Shown: positions 41,092 through 51,431 of the stretch, piece after piece | How the letters are laid out: each line of letters begins with the position of its first letter | How positions within the stretch are numbered: the first letter of the stretch is position 1 | Assembly: GCA_015501585.1 (NCBI GenBank) | Contig: JADNRY010000126.1 | Coordinates: forward strand, 115,469-179,468 | DNA: 64,000 nt | Direction of reading: 5' to 3' | Origin: Rhodocollybia butyracea | Taxonomy: Eukaryota; Basidiomycota; Agaricomycetes; Agaricales; Omphalotaceae | The notes under the pieces: generated by a model | Database searches by the model: none | Seen by the model: only the letters and a program-made list of their open reading frames with translations | What the model was told of the DNA's origin: nothing | Made by a program: the position numbers and the translations under genes

Positions 41092-42933
41092 TATTAGGCC
41101 TAAAATCGGCCTAAGGCGTGTAACCGCACATTTTGACACTTTGTACGTGTTATACAATGCAATAAGAGAGTTATACGGAGCCCGAGCGTGATAGCTGTTG
41201 CCGAGGCAAAGAACTTAACAATAATACTCAGCGAGCCGTGAAGGTACGCCCACAAGCGTAGCCTAGAGCCAAGCTAGCGAGGATACCTGGGCTGCCCGGA
41301 GATGTGACGCTAGACGGTCAATCTAGTTATACCCAAGAGTGTATACTCTCTAAACTACAGGACATCTCGAAGCGGGATAAGTACTAAGCCAACGCGTTAC
41401 TCGAGGGAAGGAATTATGAGGGAAGGCATCCCTCGCACTAAGACCCCCAACGAGCTATGTTAAGATGTGGACTTTACAGTCCGTAACAGTGGACCAGATC
41501 AATCCCGAGGGAAACCGTAGAGGTCTATTCGCGGCACCGGTCGCGACCGTGAGGACGGTAGAAACATGCTTAGCGGACCTACGGAAAGCTACGCGCCGGG
41601 ATAGCCTTGGCAAATCGAACCATTTGATCTTAGAAATCATACACGGAAGGTCTTATCCGTTAAAGCCGACTATCGGGAATCACTTGTACATACTCAGCGC
41701 AGTTGCTCGAGATTATCATAAGTGGTGTCGTTGGAAAGCTAGATAACAGGTCTTCTCGAGAGAATGTTAATCACACTCAGGATGGACAGAACTATCCGAG
41801 GGATAGAATGAAACTCACCCAAGGGAAACCGGGCGGCGAGTGATCATGAAGCGTAAAGGTACTCCTGACCCCGGAGAATTGTGGAGTAATCGGAGAAACC
41901 TCGCTCGGATCAAAACACTCTAAAACTATGTTAATCCTCACGAAATCATATTTTACCTCTGATATATACCCAAGAATGGACTATTTCTTTATCGTGTGTA
42001 CCATGTATAGGCTGGAGTTTCCTTTCCGAGCCAGATTCCTCTGTTCCACTTTCTTTCCGTCTCTCTCCGTATCTGTTTCATCTATTTTTCGTATTAAACT
42101 CTCTCCACTCAGTATATAAGCCAGATATATTTATTCAATAAGACAAGTTTCTTGCCCTCGACTTGACTGCTAAGACCAGTGCTCCGTAGAACGTCCCCAC
42201 GGGATCAGTAGCGTGACGCCTCCTGACTTGGTTATCTTAAGAAAGTAATAAACTTCACGCGCTTCGCAAAGCCCATTTATATCTTGATTGAATTTAAGTG
42301 TGTAGAGTTCTCTCGAACTCCAGATCAACTCAAATCTAGTTGCTTCCTTAGAGGGGACGGCTTCTAGTAAGGGATTATTCGGCTCCAGAGTGAGGGTTCC
42401 TTAGTTGACTTCTTCACGAAGTTAGACGAGCCGCTAAGATTGTGGTACGAGTTCCTAGTGATTAAGTTCACTCACAATATCGTAGCTTGGCCCAGAGTTT
42501 GGTCGAGGACTTTACGGCGTCACAGCAGCTAGTGCCAGAGTTTGCCTAGGGTTGTTGACAAACCTCGAGATTACTATTCTAGCTAGAGCCAGAGTTTGCC
42601 TAGGAGAATCTTAGTTTCGTTGTATTGGTTTTTGGTTTTGGTTAATTGATTTGGACATACACATCTGGTTCCCTCGTACACTCGTACACCCCAACTAGGC
42701 TTCTCTCGACTTAGTTCTAAGAGTTGTCTAAGCTTAGTTACCCACGTTAGCGCTACAGTCTTGAACCTGGAGCAGTCGCGCGCGTACATCCGATATTACA
42801 AAGCTTTCCCTCGGGGAATCTCTGACAACCCGCCCTCGCTCCCTTACATATCGATAGTCTGGTTAGGTGCGGTAGTGTTTTTGTTAGGTTGTTTTATAGC
42901 ACCTTTCGCATACCTACACGTAAATACCCAAAT
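41092..42933 (+). mobile_element. 1842-bp solo-LTR-like element, intact copy
   Basis: Starts TATTAGGCCTAAAATCGGCC and ends ACCCAAAT, with the duplication ATCGG at 41087-41091 and 42934-42938. Exactly the same length as the copy at 27516-29357. Contains TATATAAG at about 42113, three GCCAGAGTTTG repeats near the right end, and the inverted motif TAGGCC..GGCCTA at the left end. It has no coding capacity. Possible alternative: 1843 bp with a 4-bp duplication and 7-bp imperfect inverted ends (TATTAGG/TATTTGG). Confidence 0.9.
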
Positions 42934-42938
42934 ATCGG

Positions 42939-43954
42939 CTCGGGCTTGTAGTGTCTGTATTGTCATGAAGAGGACGTCGGATTGTTGTAAACTTCGAGAA
43001 TCTTAGTGAGCTTGAAGTTCGGGTCAAACTGAAAACGAGATCTAGCCCAGGATCAGCTATCATAGCCAAAGAGTCGCATACCTGGTTCAGACCTAGAGTC
43101 ATATGAGCTACGCTGAATAAATCCCTGCTTCCAACATCCATAGGTTTGAAGCTTGTCTGTCTACTGTATTTCAATATGGCACCACATGGTCTGGGGTGTA
43201 CTGGTATCCGATAAACCATTGGGTGAACTCTCGGAGAGCTAACCTGTGACCGTAGAGGGGCTCGATGGGGGGTTCGCACTCCCACCTTACCATAGCGTTC
43301 TGGAATAGATTTATTTCTTCTTCTGTCATGTCTGGTATAGACCTGTCCACTGCTCCGTAACCCAACAAAGGGTCATATTAATACTTGAGATATGAGACCA
43401 ATGGAGGCTCATCCCTAATCGGAATGAGAACGTGGAGTATCGAAAAGACAAGAGGATACAGATTGCCACCAGTCTCCAAAGATCCTGAGAGAAACATCCG
43501 AGAACCCTGGGCATTATGGATTTCCATGATTCAGGCTACGAATTCCTCATCAGCCATAGGGGAGAGTCGGTACGGGAGAGTTCAGTGAGTGGAGAAGATC
43601 CCATTCCTGAACTCGACGCATGAGTTTCTCCATCCTGAGCGGAGTTTTTGGTAACCACATTGGGAATACTCGGTCCAGTTTGTTTAGTAGGAGAGATAGT
43701 CTCCGTCGAGGATGCGGGCGATTTGGTATTTATGCGCGGAAACACCTGGTTCTGAAGAGGAGTGCAAGTTATCTGCACTTCCTCTTGTAGAGTGCGAGTT
43801 CTCCGCACTTCCACTAACAGGTGTACTGGTAGATACCATGGGACTTGGATTGGGAAGGGCTGGAGGAACGTCCGGCGCAGTGTTGGCTGTATTGCGAGAC
43901 GTAGATCAGGTATTCGGCCTGGAATCGCTCGTTGAGGAGTCCGAAACAGAATGA
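42939..43954 (-). pseudogene. Gypsy-A Gag, N-terminal part
   Basis: Frames readable on the - strand include LLGYGAVDRSIPDMTEEEIN, LFQNAMVRWECEPPIEPLYG, HRLALREFTQWFIGYQYTPD and a Ser/Thr-rich start (TPVSGSAENSHSTRGSADNL). Stops and shifts break it. It connects over the MITE at 43955 to the Gag start at 44657. Confidence 0.55.
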
Positions 43955-44527
43955 CACTACAGCGCGTTCTATAAACGGCACATGAAAAAGTCAGCGACAT
44001 GTACAATGACAAATTTTGACCAAAAATTGATGAACGTCCTAAGAAAAAGTGTACATTTATTATGCAGTAAAGTAAATGACATTTATGATTATTATTCTGA
44101 ACAATTGCGTGTGAAATTCTTCTCCTATATTGGGCGTAAAAGGCTTTGAAAATCAATTTCTTTGTCCCACGCCATTCATATTGTTTTTCGCGCGAAAAAC
44201 ACAAGCGGGAGGCGGAAATCAATTTCTTTGTCCCACGCCATTCATATTGTTTTTCGCGCGAAAAACACAAGCGGGAGGCGGTGGCATTTTATTTTGCACG
44301 CGAAAAACAATATGAGTGGTGTGGGCAACAAAGAAATTAAATTTCAAGGCCTTTTGCGCCCGATATAGGAGACAACTTTCTTGAAATAATAAGCTTAAAT
44401 GTCATTTACTTTATGGATGTGATAAATAAATACTTTTTCAGTGGAAGTTGATTAATGTTTGCTTAAAGATTGTCATTGTATATGTCAATGACTTTTTCGC
44501 GCGCCGTTCATAGAACGCGCTGTAGTG
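43955..44527. mobile_element. 573-bp CACTA-type foldback MITE
   Basis: Ends CACTACAGCGCGTTCTAT on both strands, with the 3-bp duplication TGA at 43952-43954 and 44528-44530. CACTA ends and a 3-bp duplication define the CACTA/CMC superfamily. The inverted repeat extends about 250 bp into each arm, so the element folds on itself. A 66-bp block with TTTTTCGCGCGAAAAA is tandemly doubled in the left arm (about 44151-44283). It lies in the N-terminal Gag coding region. Confidence 0.92.
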
Positions 44528-44657
44528 TGAGAAGCCGCATGGGATCCTCGAAACGGAGATAATCCACTCGGCCAGAGGGTCTGTCTATCCTACAGGACCC
44601 TACTCCCCATGCTCTTTTGGGTTTCTCTCCTTTCTTGCCTGAACCTCTTTCTGACAT
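44528..44657 (-). pseudogene. Gypsy-A Gag start
   Basis: ATG at 44657 followed by MSERGSGKKGEKPKRAWGVG and GRVDYLRFEDPMRLL, then the MITE. The basic start and its place after a hairpin-bearing leader support it as the Gag initiation site. Confidence 0.5.
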
Positions 44658-44742
44658 ATCGAGGGTCAGATACCACCGTTTCGAACAAGTCTATATAAGA
44701 CATTCAGGAGCCATATTTTCGGTTCTTCAGCCTTAACAGCGA

Positions 44743-45137
44743 GTGCTAGAAGAGCACATCTACAGGGGCTTTCCGTGTGAGGTTATGGCTCGAAGAATAC
44801 GTTTGGTCAATAATTATGGGGGTAATAAGTCGAGATGAAGGTGATGGATGTCAAAATGCTGCCACGTCTTTTGGTCACGGCAGCGAGTAATAGAATATGT
44901 CTGAAGTCTCTAGTCTTGGCGAGTCACAGAATCTTCTTGTGCTAGAAAAGCACTAAGGTGATGTCGAGAGTAAGACTTGAATTAAGCGGGAGTCGTGTTA
45001 TATTGTATCCTGCCGGGCTTGAGTTCATTCGATTGATATGTTTTACGTCCATTAGATGATACTCATGTGCTAGAGGAGCACTATAGGTAGTCCGTTATAT
45101 ACGAGATGATAAAGATCAGACTGTGCTAGAAAAGCAC
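44743..45137 (-). repeat. Leader hairpins of Gypsy-A (cluster of four)
   Basis: Four copies at 44743, 44939, 45066 and 45123 of the hairpin with stem GTGCT and loop CTTCT, CCTCT or TTTCT (- strand), in the leader between the primer-binding site and Gag. This is where retroelements carry packaging or dimerisation signals. Confidence 0.85.
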
Positions 45138-45206
45138 TACGATATGGGTGGCGGACTTGGTCCACCTGATCTTCATTAAACCACTTCAATTCCTAGGCAC
45201 GGAATT

Positions 45207-45223
45207 CCGCGGTACCCCCACCA
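45207..45223 (-). promoter_or_regulatory. Candidate primer-binding site of Gypsy-A
   Basis: Two bases after the 5' LTR end (..CTTCACA) the - strand reads TGGTGGGGGTACCGCGG. A TGG directly after the LTR is the usual complement of a tRNA CCA end. The tRNA was not identified. Confidence 0.5.
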
Positions 45224-45224
45224 T

Positions 45225-45544
45225 TGTGAAGCCTGTGCGCAAAAGTATCCCATAAGCCTGAGAGAGGGAATGGAAGGGTAAGGGAGTTAACAGCCGTCAG
45301 CTGTTAGAAGTGAACGGAACCTGTATCCCTGGTTGAGGGTCGCGTGACCCGACGAAAGGGAGCTCGTGTCGTTGCTTAATGTCGCGTTACCTGACAAAAG
45401 GGATCTCGAGAGCCTGAGACTAGGGATTTATAGAAAAGAGAATAGTAAAAGTAAACATAAAATTGTAGTAAAGTAATCTCTTTAGCGCTCTAGCGCTTAC
45501 TACTTAAAGATCGGTAACATGACCGACTGTACCCATCCATCACA
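45225..45544 (-). repeat. 5' LTR of Gypsy-A (320 bp)
   Basis: Starts TGTGATGG at 45544 and ends GGCTTCACA at 45225. It matches the two outer parts of the interrupted 3' LTR. It contains AGCGCTCTAGCGCT and a stem AACAGC-CGTCA-GCTGTT hairpin. The sequence next to it (45545-45549, GGCTG) is the target duplication. Confidence 0.92.
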
Positions 45545-46062
45545 GGCTGAGACTATACCCACCAAACAAGTATCACTCAGGACCAGACACGTGGAATGAG
45601 AATCTTCTGGAGCTACAGCCACCATTGGAGTGATGTTGGGGGGTGTATTTGAGAATACACCTGCAGAAGTTGTACTGTTTGGGACAATGTCTGCTGAAGG
45701 AACATTATTTGGGACACTGGGGGGTGTGCCCAGGACTATATCTGCTGAACGCGTATCACTCAGGACCAGACTTGTTGAACAAGAATATTCTGGAGTCATG
45801 GCTCCCAAATGAGTACTGTTTGGAGATATGCTCCTCGAAACAGCACAACTGAAGGCTACATTTGTCAGAAGACTGTTGTTAGGGACTACACTTGATGGTG
45901 GGGTGTTGTTCGGAACTACACCCATTGAAGGCATGTCATCGGAGACTACACTTGTTGAATGTGGATGAGGTTTGTTGGGCTCAGTGTCATCCAATGAAAA
46001 TAGTCCCTCAAACAGTGCATCAGATTCATTGGTAGAAGTGTGGGGCGAGTGAGATTTGTAAC
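45545..46062 (-). pseudogene. Ulp1-like gene, 5' half (split by Gypsy-A)
   Basis: A Ser/Pro/Asn-rich region with degenerate repeats (VVPNNTPPSSVVPNNS, STSLVLSDTRSADIV, STCLVLSDTCLVGIV). The frame ends VSA at the insertion and continues in phase at 27250 with ATCQLF. Upstream, HTSTNESDALFEGLFSLD is open to about 46090 but the true start was not found. The repeats suggest a disordered N-terminal region before the protease domain. Confidence 0.55.
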
Positions 46063-48238
46063 AGCAGCCTTTAATTGGCCTTTAGCAATTACAACATCAG
46101 AAGCTACAGGTATTGATATATTTATACCTACATGTCTAGCACTTCAAAAAAATACTTTCATGTAAGGTGTACTGCAGATTGCCATGTATGGCATGAAGCA
46201 GATATTTTTTTGGATGCAGAGAGGTGCCCCAAATGCCTGTATTTAGTAGTTTCTTTCAAGGATCTCAATACTCCACAGGTCACCGGTCTTTTGAAATCCC
46301 CAAACCCTGACCTGTGACTGGTTGTAACCTGTAGGAAACAGGTACCGGAACCGGCCGGTCTGTCAAGAAGTTATAGTCTGGGAGCATCAGGAAAATACCC
46401 CCCCCCCACTCCAGTAAACTTAGGGAGGCTAGGGCGCCTCCAGCGACCTAAAGGCCTCTAAGTTAGTCAAGATACTTAAGCTGCCAGAGACTGAGTCCAC
46501 AAGGTTGCTTTCACTCAGGCTGACCTCAAGCTTACTCAAGTCCAACTCAAGTTCACCAGGTCTACTCAAGCAGGCTTCTAAAGCTGCTCAGGTATACTTT
46601 AAACACACCTCAGCAAGCTGAAGAAGTTGTCAAGTCCACCTCAAGCCTGTCTAAGGCTATCCCAAGTTATCTAAGGTATGCTTGAGGTAGCCTCAAGTCT
46701 GTCACAAGCTCATCTCAAGCATACCTGGGCTTTACCCCAAGTATGCTTCAAGTGCAGCTAAGACATACTGAAGTTCACTGCAAGCAACTTGAAGTTACAC
46801 TTATACACACTTGATTAAATGATGAATTCTGAATCAGATTTATAAATCAAAGTCAGCCATTGTATTACTGCATAAAACTATTTAAGTACTCTAACTACAT
46901 ACTGCCAACCATTATTAAAGCTGCCAACTACATTACCCCCAATAAATACAGACACAGGGCTTGATAATAAAATAAACTTGAAAAGAGTGAATGTTTCATT
47001 AAATAAATAAAGGAGTGAAATTTTAAAATGTTCATTTAAGAGTGGATAGGAGAAGATTGAGGAGGAGACGAAGAAGGAAGTGTTGCATATTTAGACCAGT
47101 ATATGGTCATTGGTATGTACAGCCCAGTACTGAGTAGATATCATTTGTTTCATTTCTAATTCATTGATATGGATTTCTACTTATACTGTATGTATTGATG
47201 TTCCCTTCTTTTCCTCAGCCTTCATCACTTCTGGCTGAGGTATGTCTATTATACTTATGCTCTATGTCCATCATTTGTGTTCCCCGTAATGCAGCTGCCT
47301 ATGTAGACAAACTTGTTGGGACTTGGTTGGAGAGCTAAGGACAAGGGGAGGAATTGTTGTCATGTTTGGTGAGGTGACAAAAATTCTGCCTTGTATTTCA
47401 GGATAACACCTTCCTACCAGTCCATCATATGCTTTTAGAATCACATTCTCTAAGGGCTAGTTCAAAGGTCAGGATGGCTAAGGGGAGACAATGATCAATG
47501 GACTTACCATCCTAGAAATCTTAAAAGTCACAAGTCAAGTGGTAGAAGCAGGGCAAGGACACGGTCAAATAAGTAGATGTTTGGACTACCATAGCTAGTA
47601 AGAGAGGTGGTTTGAAAGGCGCAAAGTACCTACCAGGCAGTGGGAGTGTTGAACAATAAAAGGTTGGCTTGTCATAGAACCTGGGTTGCAATTGTCAGTA
47701 GTGGATGCCACACTATCAATAAGGGAATTATGCTCACCTGTACGGGTCCCAGTTCAGTGTTGAGCCAAATCTTCAATGTCAAGTTGAAACTGACTGAGCC
47801 GAATACTCTTGTCAACATAAAATCATTCGAGAAGAGGCAGAAGATAATCAGTGTTGAGCTGAATACCTAGTCAGTGTCAATGTCAAATTGAACCCTGAGT
47901 GGTCGAGTCTTGCATGAGGAACTTCTAACAGTGGAAGGAAGAGGCAATGGCTTGAAGGAAGAAAGAAAGACAGAGAAAGACGGACCTGATGAAAGGCGTA
48001 ATAAAGGAGGAAGTTTTTACCTTTTGCCTCAAGGCTGGTTCACATGCGGGTTAGAGATGTGAGTGGGCCAAAATGCATGAAGCACTCAAGTCTAGAGTGC
48101 CCATAGGAGCGCCTGAGTGGCTTGAGTCACCTGACAGCCAAACTCGACTCTTTCATCTCCCACCGCCCTCCCTCCCACCAGTCTCAACAAGGTCAACAGT
48201 CACCATCCAATTGATTTGGATGGTCGGCTTCGGGCAGC
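46063..48238. other. Repeat-rich stretch without a recognisable gene
   Basis: Contains a GGTACCTGTTTCCTACAGGT-type motif at about 46320-46350 (- strand; related words at 19097, 21488 and 50545), a poly-C run at about 46400, a region at 46500-46800 where CTCAAG or CTTGAG recurs about a dozen times, and AT-rich DNA from 46.8 to 48 kb. Short ORFs here have no support. Confidence 0.5.
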
Positions 48239-49056
48239 ATGAACTTGACGTTCATCTTGTCTCATTTCTCCTAGTCTCGAACTTGACGTTCCAGCCAGTT
48301 TTTTTGCTTGCCATTGAACTCGACATTCAACGGTGTCACGGAGATTTAATAGCCAGCTATATTCCGCCGTAAGCTCCCTTTTGCCCCTCTTGCTGCTCTT
48401 GATCTAACTAATACTTCTCTGTTGCTCTCTCTTCAATGATTCTTTCCTTCCTGGCTTCAAAGTACTCTGTACTTGGTACGATTTTCATGTCTTTTGCTAG
48501 TTTGTTGACTGACCTGAGAACCGCAAGGGGTATTTAACGCAAAGAGTATTAAACACTTGCAAGGAATCAACTGTGCTGGTAAGCTCGCTCTGGCCCTTTG
48601 AGCAGACAACGGAATTAATGGACCACTTTATTTTGCTTGAACATCTTTTCTTCTTGTAGGCGACATCGACATCACCCTGTAAGTCTTCCGTTTTACTGCC
48701 TTCATTGTCTGACCCAACATTTATATCCAGGATCACCATGGATTCAACCCGGACTAGGACAAGATGTTAGTGGAATTGTGAGTTTTTGTGTGGAAGCTCC
48801 ATTAGTATGCCACATTTAAGTATCATACTTTTATCCTTCAACTAACTTTCCTACAATAGACTCAGTGACCTGGTGGCCACATGGAGCATGTCATCTTTGA
48901 GTGTATCTCAATGGCCTAACTTTGTGTGGCTAGTCAGAACTTGACATGTTTACTGGTGCACTTCAATCTTGACTTTGTGGCTAGTTAGAACTTGACATTC
49001 TTACTGGACCCCCTTGCTCTGGGTTACATGCTCAGGACAGCTGAATTTGACGTTCA
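48239..49056. repeat. Six dispersed GAACTTGACGTTC palindromes
   Basis: Copies at 48239-48255, 48279-48291, 48314-48330, 48937-48950, 48988-49000 and 49041-49056, each GAAY-TYGAC-RTTC or close. Stems vary (TGAAC, CTGAA, TTGAA), the centre TTGAC is nearly constant. They lie 0.4-1.2 kb upstream of a Plavaka transposase fragment and could be subterminal transposase-binding repeats of that element. Confidence 0.7.
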
Positions 49057-49467
49057 GCTTCACATGTCTTGCTAGCTTGATGCCTTGCCAATCAGACCAT
49101 GTATCATTGATAAGGATCATTGGAGATATTCTCATTCTGCAATAATGACACCTTTGTGTTAGGTTCATTGATATCACTTTTTCATGTGCCAGATTTGGAT
49201 CAATAAGTACAAAAATCCCTCAAATCCTATGAATAAGTATGATGTGATTTTCGTTGGATTTGTTTTTAACTGGCTTGTGTTATTGCTCACCATCTCTTTC
49301 GCCATCCTCTCCCACCCCATAATCTTCTTGTCGGTTTTTCCCCACTTCAAATAGCCATTAGGATGCCTCTTTGTCCTGCTGACTGTGGACACTGGTTTGC
49401 CCACAACCATAGTCTCAACAGCCATCTGAATCAGGCTTGTTCCTGTTTGTGGTATCGATGACATCAG

Positions 49468-50450
49468 AAATCTGCGGCCATTGAGAACTTTGCTGCTCAG
49501 CTAGATCAAGAAGATCTCAGTGAAGAATTCATGGAGCAAGAGAATGGTGGTGTCCTTTCTCCAGAAATCAGTGACAGCAAGGCCGGAGAGCTCCTCCAAG
49601 AGATTGAGGAAGAGAACGACATCTTCCACTTTGTTCATATGGAAGATGACAAGCCTGTGGTACTCAGGCAAGCGGGTCCTGGTCCTTCAACGCAAGCTCA
49701 CCATGATTGTTTGGCTGATCATCAACTTGGAGCCAAAGTTCAGACATTCAACACTGAGGATTTAACCATGTTTGAAGTTGAGCATCCTACCAGTGCTGGT
49801 GCCCGTATTTGCATGGATGAGTCTCTGTATGAACAGTGGCAGTCATCTCATGATCTCTCCCATGATTATCCCATGGATGGTAGTGACACCAAGGCAAACA
49901 TTTATGCTCCTTTCACCTCAGAGATGGATTGGCGCATTGCAGATTGGGTGGTGAAAGATAACATTGGACATAATTCTTTGAATCAGTTACTAGAAATACC
50001 TGGTGTATGTTTTTGGGCTCCTTGTCTATTTTCATTTTTGACAGATCCATCTAGGTCATCAAAGAAACTTGGATTATCTTACCAGAACATCTCAGGTCTT
50101 CATAAATGTGTAGATTCTATTTGGCCTCGGGCTGGCAAGTGGAAGGTCCAGCGGTTGACATTTGTAGATCACCCAGAAGAAGAGTTTATTCTCCACCATC
50201 GGGATATTGTAGAGGTGGTTAAAAGCCTATGGGGAGATCCTTCTCTTGCCAAGCACTTGGTTTACTGTCCCAAGTCAGTGTTTCAGGATGCAGAGCACAC
50301 ACGGTGAACATATTCAGAGATGTGGTCAGGGAAATGGTGGCAATTCATCCAGGTGTGTTTATTTTGCCATTCACCTTGACTTAAATTTACTTTAGGACAA
50401 GCTACCTGATGCTGCTCTAGCTTTGAACGACCCTAATTTATTCAGAATCT
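49468..50450 (+). pseudogene. Plavaka-type transposase, N-terminal fragment
   Basis: The exon begins after an acceptor at 49467 (KSAAIENFAAQLDQEDLSEE). Diagnostic stretches are IYAPFTSEMDWRIADWVVKD, NQLLEIPGV, KLGLSYQNISGLHKCVDSI and HHRDIVEVVKSLWGDPSLAK, followed by YSEMWSGKWWQFIQ after a TGA at 50305 that replaces an Arg codon. These match the conserved N-terminal region of Plavaka transposases, a CACTA-related family described in Agaricomycetes. A donor at 50353 and acceptor at 50395 lead to KLPDAALALNDPNLF and then the frame is lost. The DDE catalytic part is missing. Confidence 0.75.
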
Positions 50451-51431
50451 TTAAAAGCACACTTTTAGATCTATTTTACCACCAATACTTCTAAAAACCT
50501 GCCAAAGTTTCATGCGGCAGTATACCTGGATCCGGCCAATCTGGGCCAGCTGGGTATTCCCACAGGTCAAACCTGCAGATCACCTGTTGGAAACTGGACT
50601 TGGGTCTTTACCTGGATCTGGACTTGTGTCCATCCTTGTTTTGAACATCCCTCAAGTGACTGCAATTCTGTGATAAACTATAAAAAGATCACCTTATCTT
50701 ATTGGAAAGTTTTCATCTTTACCATGTGAAATTCGAGTCCAGTTACACGTGATGTGATCATTGCTTGACAATGATGATCAATATCAATGCTGTCAAATTT
50801 TCAATGTGAAACTTTGCGAGGGCATTTGTTGCCGAATCAATGATTAGCAAGAATCACGGCTCAATTCTGGTCAGAACTACTACTTTTATTGAAAGTTGGC
50901 AGAAAGTAATATATATGACTAACGGGGAGATTATATACATCTTGCCGCCGTCAAAGACGCCAACTTGGTCTACTGTTACCTATTTGGAGATGTCCGTCGG
51001 TGATAGGTAGGTATTACATTGATTCACATGTGACAGCTGAGCACATGAACGGATTACTCAGCTCAGAGACCAAATAAATAACAATAAACGATCCTTTTCT
51101 TCTTTCTTCTTCCACCACCGTCTCTTCTTTTTTCGGTTGGAAGGTATGTTCAGATTTCGGGTATTCCCTGTTTCCCGTTGGCCTCCTTTCATACAATGGC
51201 ACCATTGAGTAGCTCGATCATGCTCTTTTTGACTGCCTAACCCGTATGCACTCCGTCACAAACTCAATCTTTTGAATTTTGTCACTATGTTTGCTTTGGA
51301 GATCAAATTTAGTAACAAACAACGTTATTCTCATTTCCGATCTCTATTTATCTCTGTTTACGGTTTATTCTCAACTTTTGGGCATCTAGGTTGACCTCTT
51401 AAATCTATACTCCAGGCTATACATCTTACAT
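50451..51431. other. Intergenic DNA
   Basis: Contains a CCACAGGTC/CACCTGTTGG repeat remnant at 50520-50610 and an AT-rich stretch with few repeats. Poly-pyrimidine runs at 51090-51130 and 51340-51400 precede the next gene and may belong to its promoter. No clear TATA box. Confidence 0.45.

Larger units (their letters stand above)
27251..45544 (-). mobile_element. Gypsy-A: complete 18.3-kb Ty3/Gypsy element with nested insertions
   Basis: Bounded by LTRs of one family (TGTGAYGGATGGG..GCTTCACA) in the same orientation and by the 5-bp duplication GGCTG at 27246-27250 and 45545-45549. On the - strand the order is 5' LTR, primer-binding site, leader with hairpins, Gag, protease, RT, RNase H, integrase, chromodomain, small ORF, ORF3, polypurine tract, 3' LTR. 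It has been entered by two 1842-bp repeats, a truncated third, a CACTA-type MITE and a foldback element. Deletion of the RT active site makes it inactive. It is inserted in an Ulp1-like gene. Confidence 0.9.

Noticed and set aside
43536..44270. 244-codon ORF on the - strand
   Set aside because: Crosses the border of the CACTA MITE and reads its tandem repeat; a chimera of transposon and Gag sequence, not a gene.
46132..46317. 61-codon ORF with two Cys pairs (CTADC, CPKC)
   Set aside because: Too short, no splice or promoter support, and next to repeats; the zinc-ribbon look is not enough.
48073..48372. 99-codon ORF on the + strand
   Set aside because: Runs through the palindromic motif region; composition is biased and no domain is visible.
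49174..49464. 96-codon ORF on the - strand
   Set aside because: Lies just upstream of the Plavaka exon on the other strand, no domain or promoter seen.
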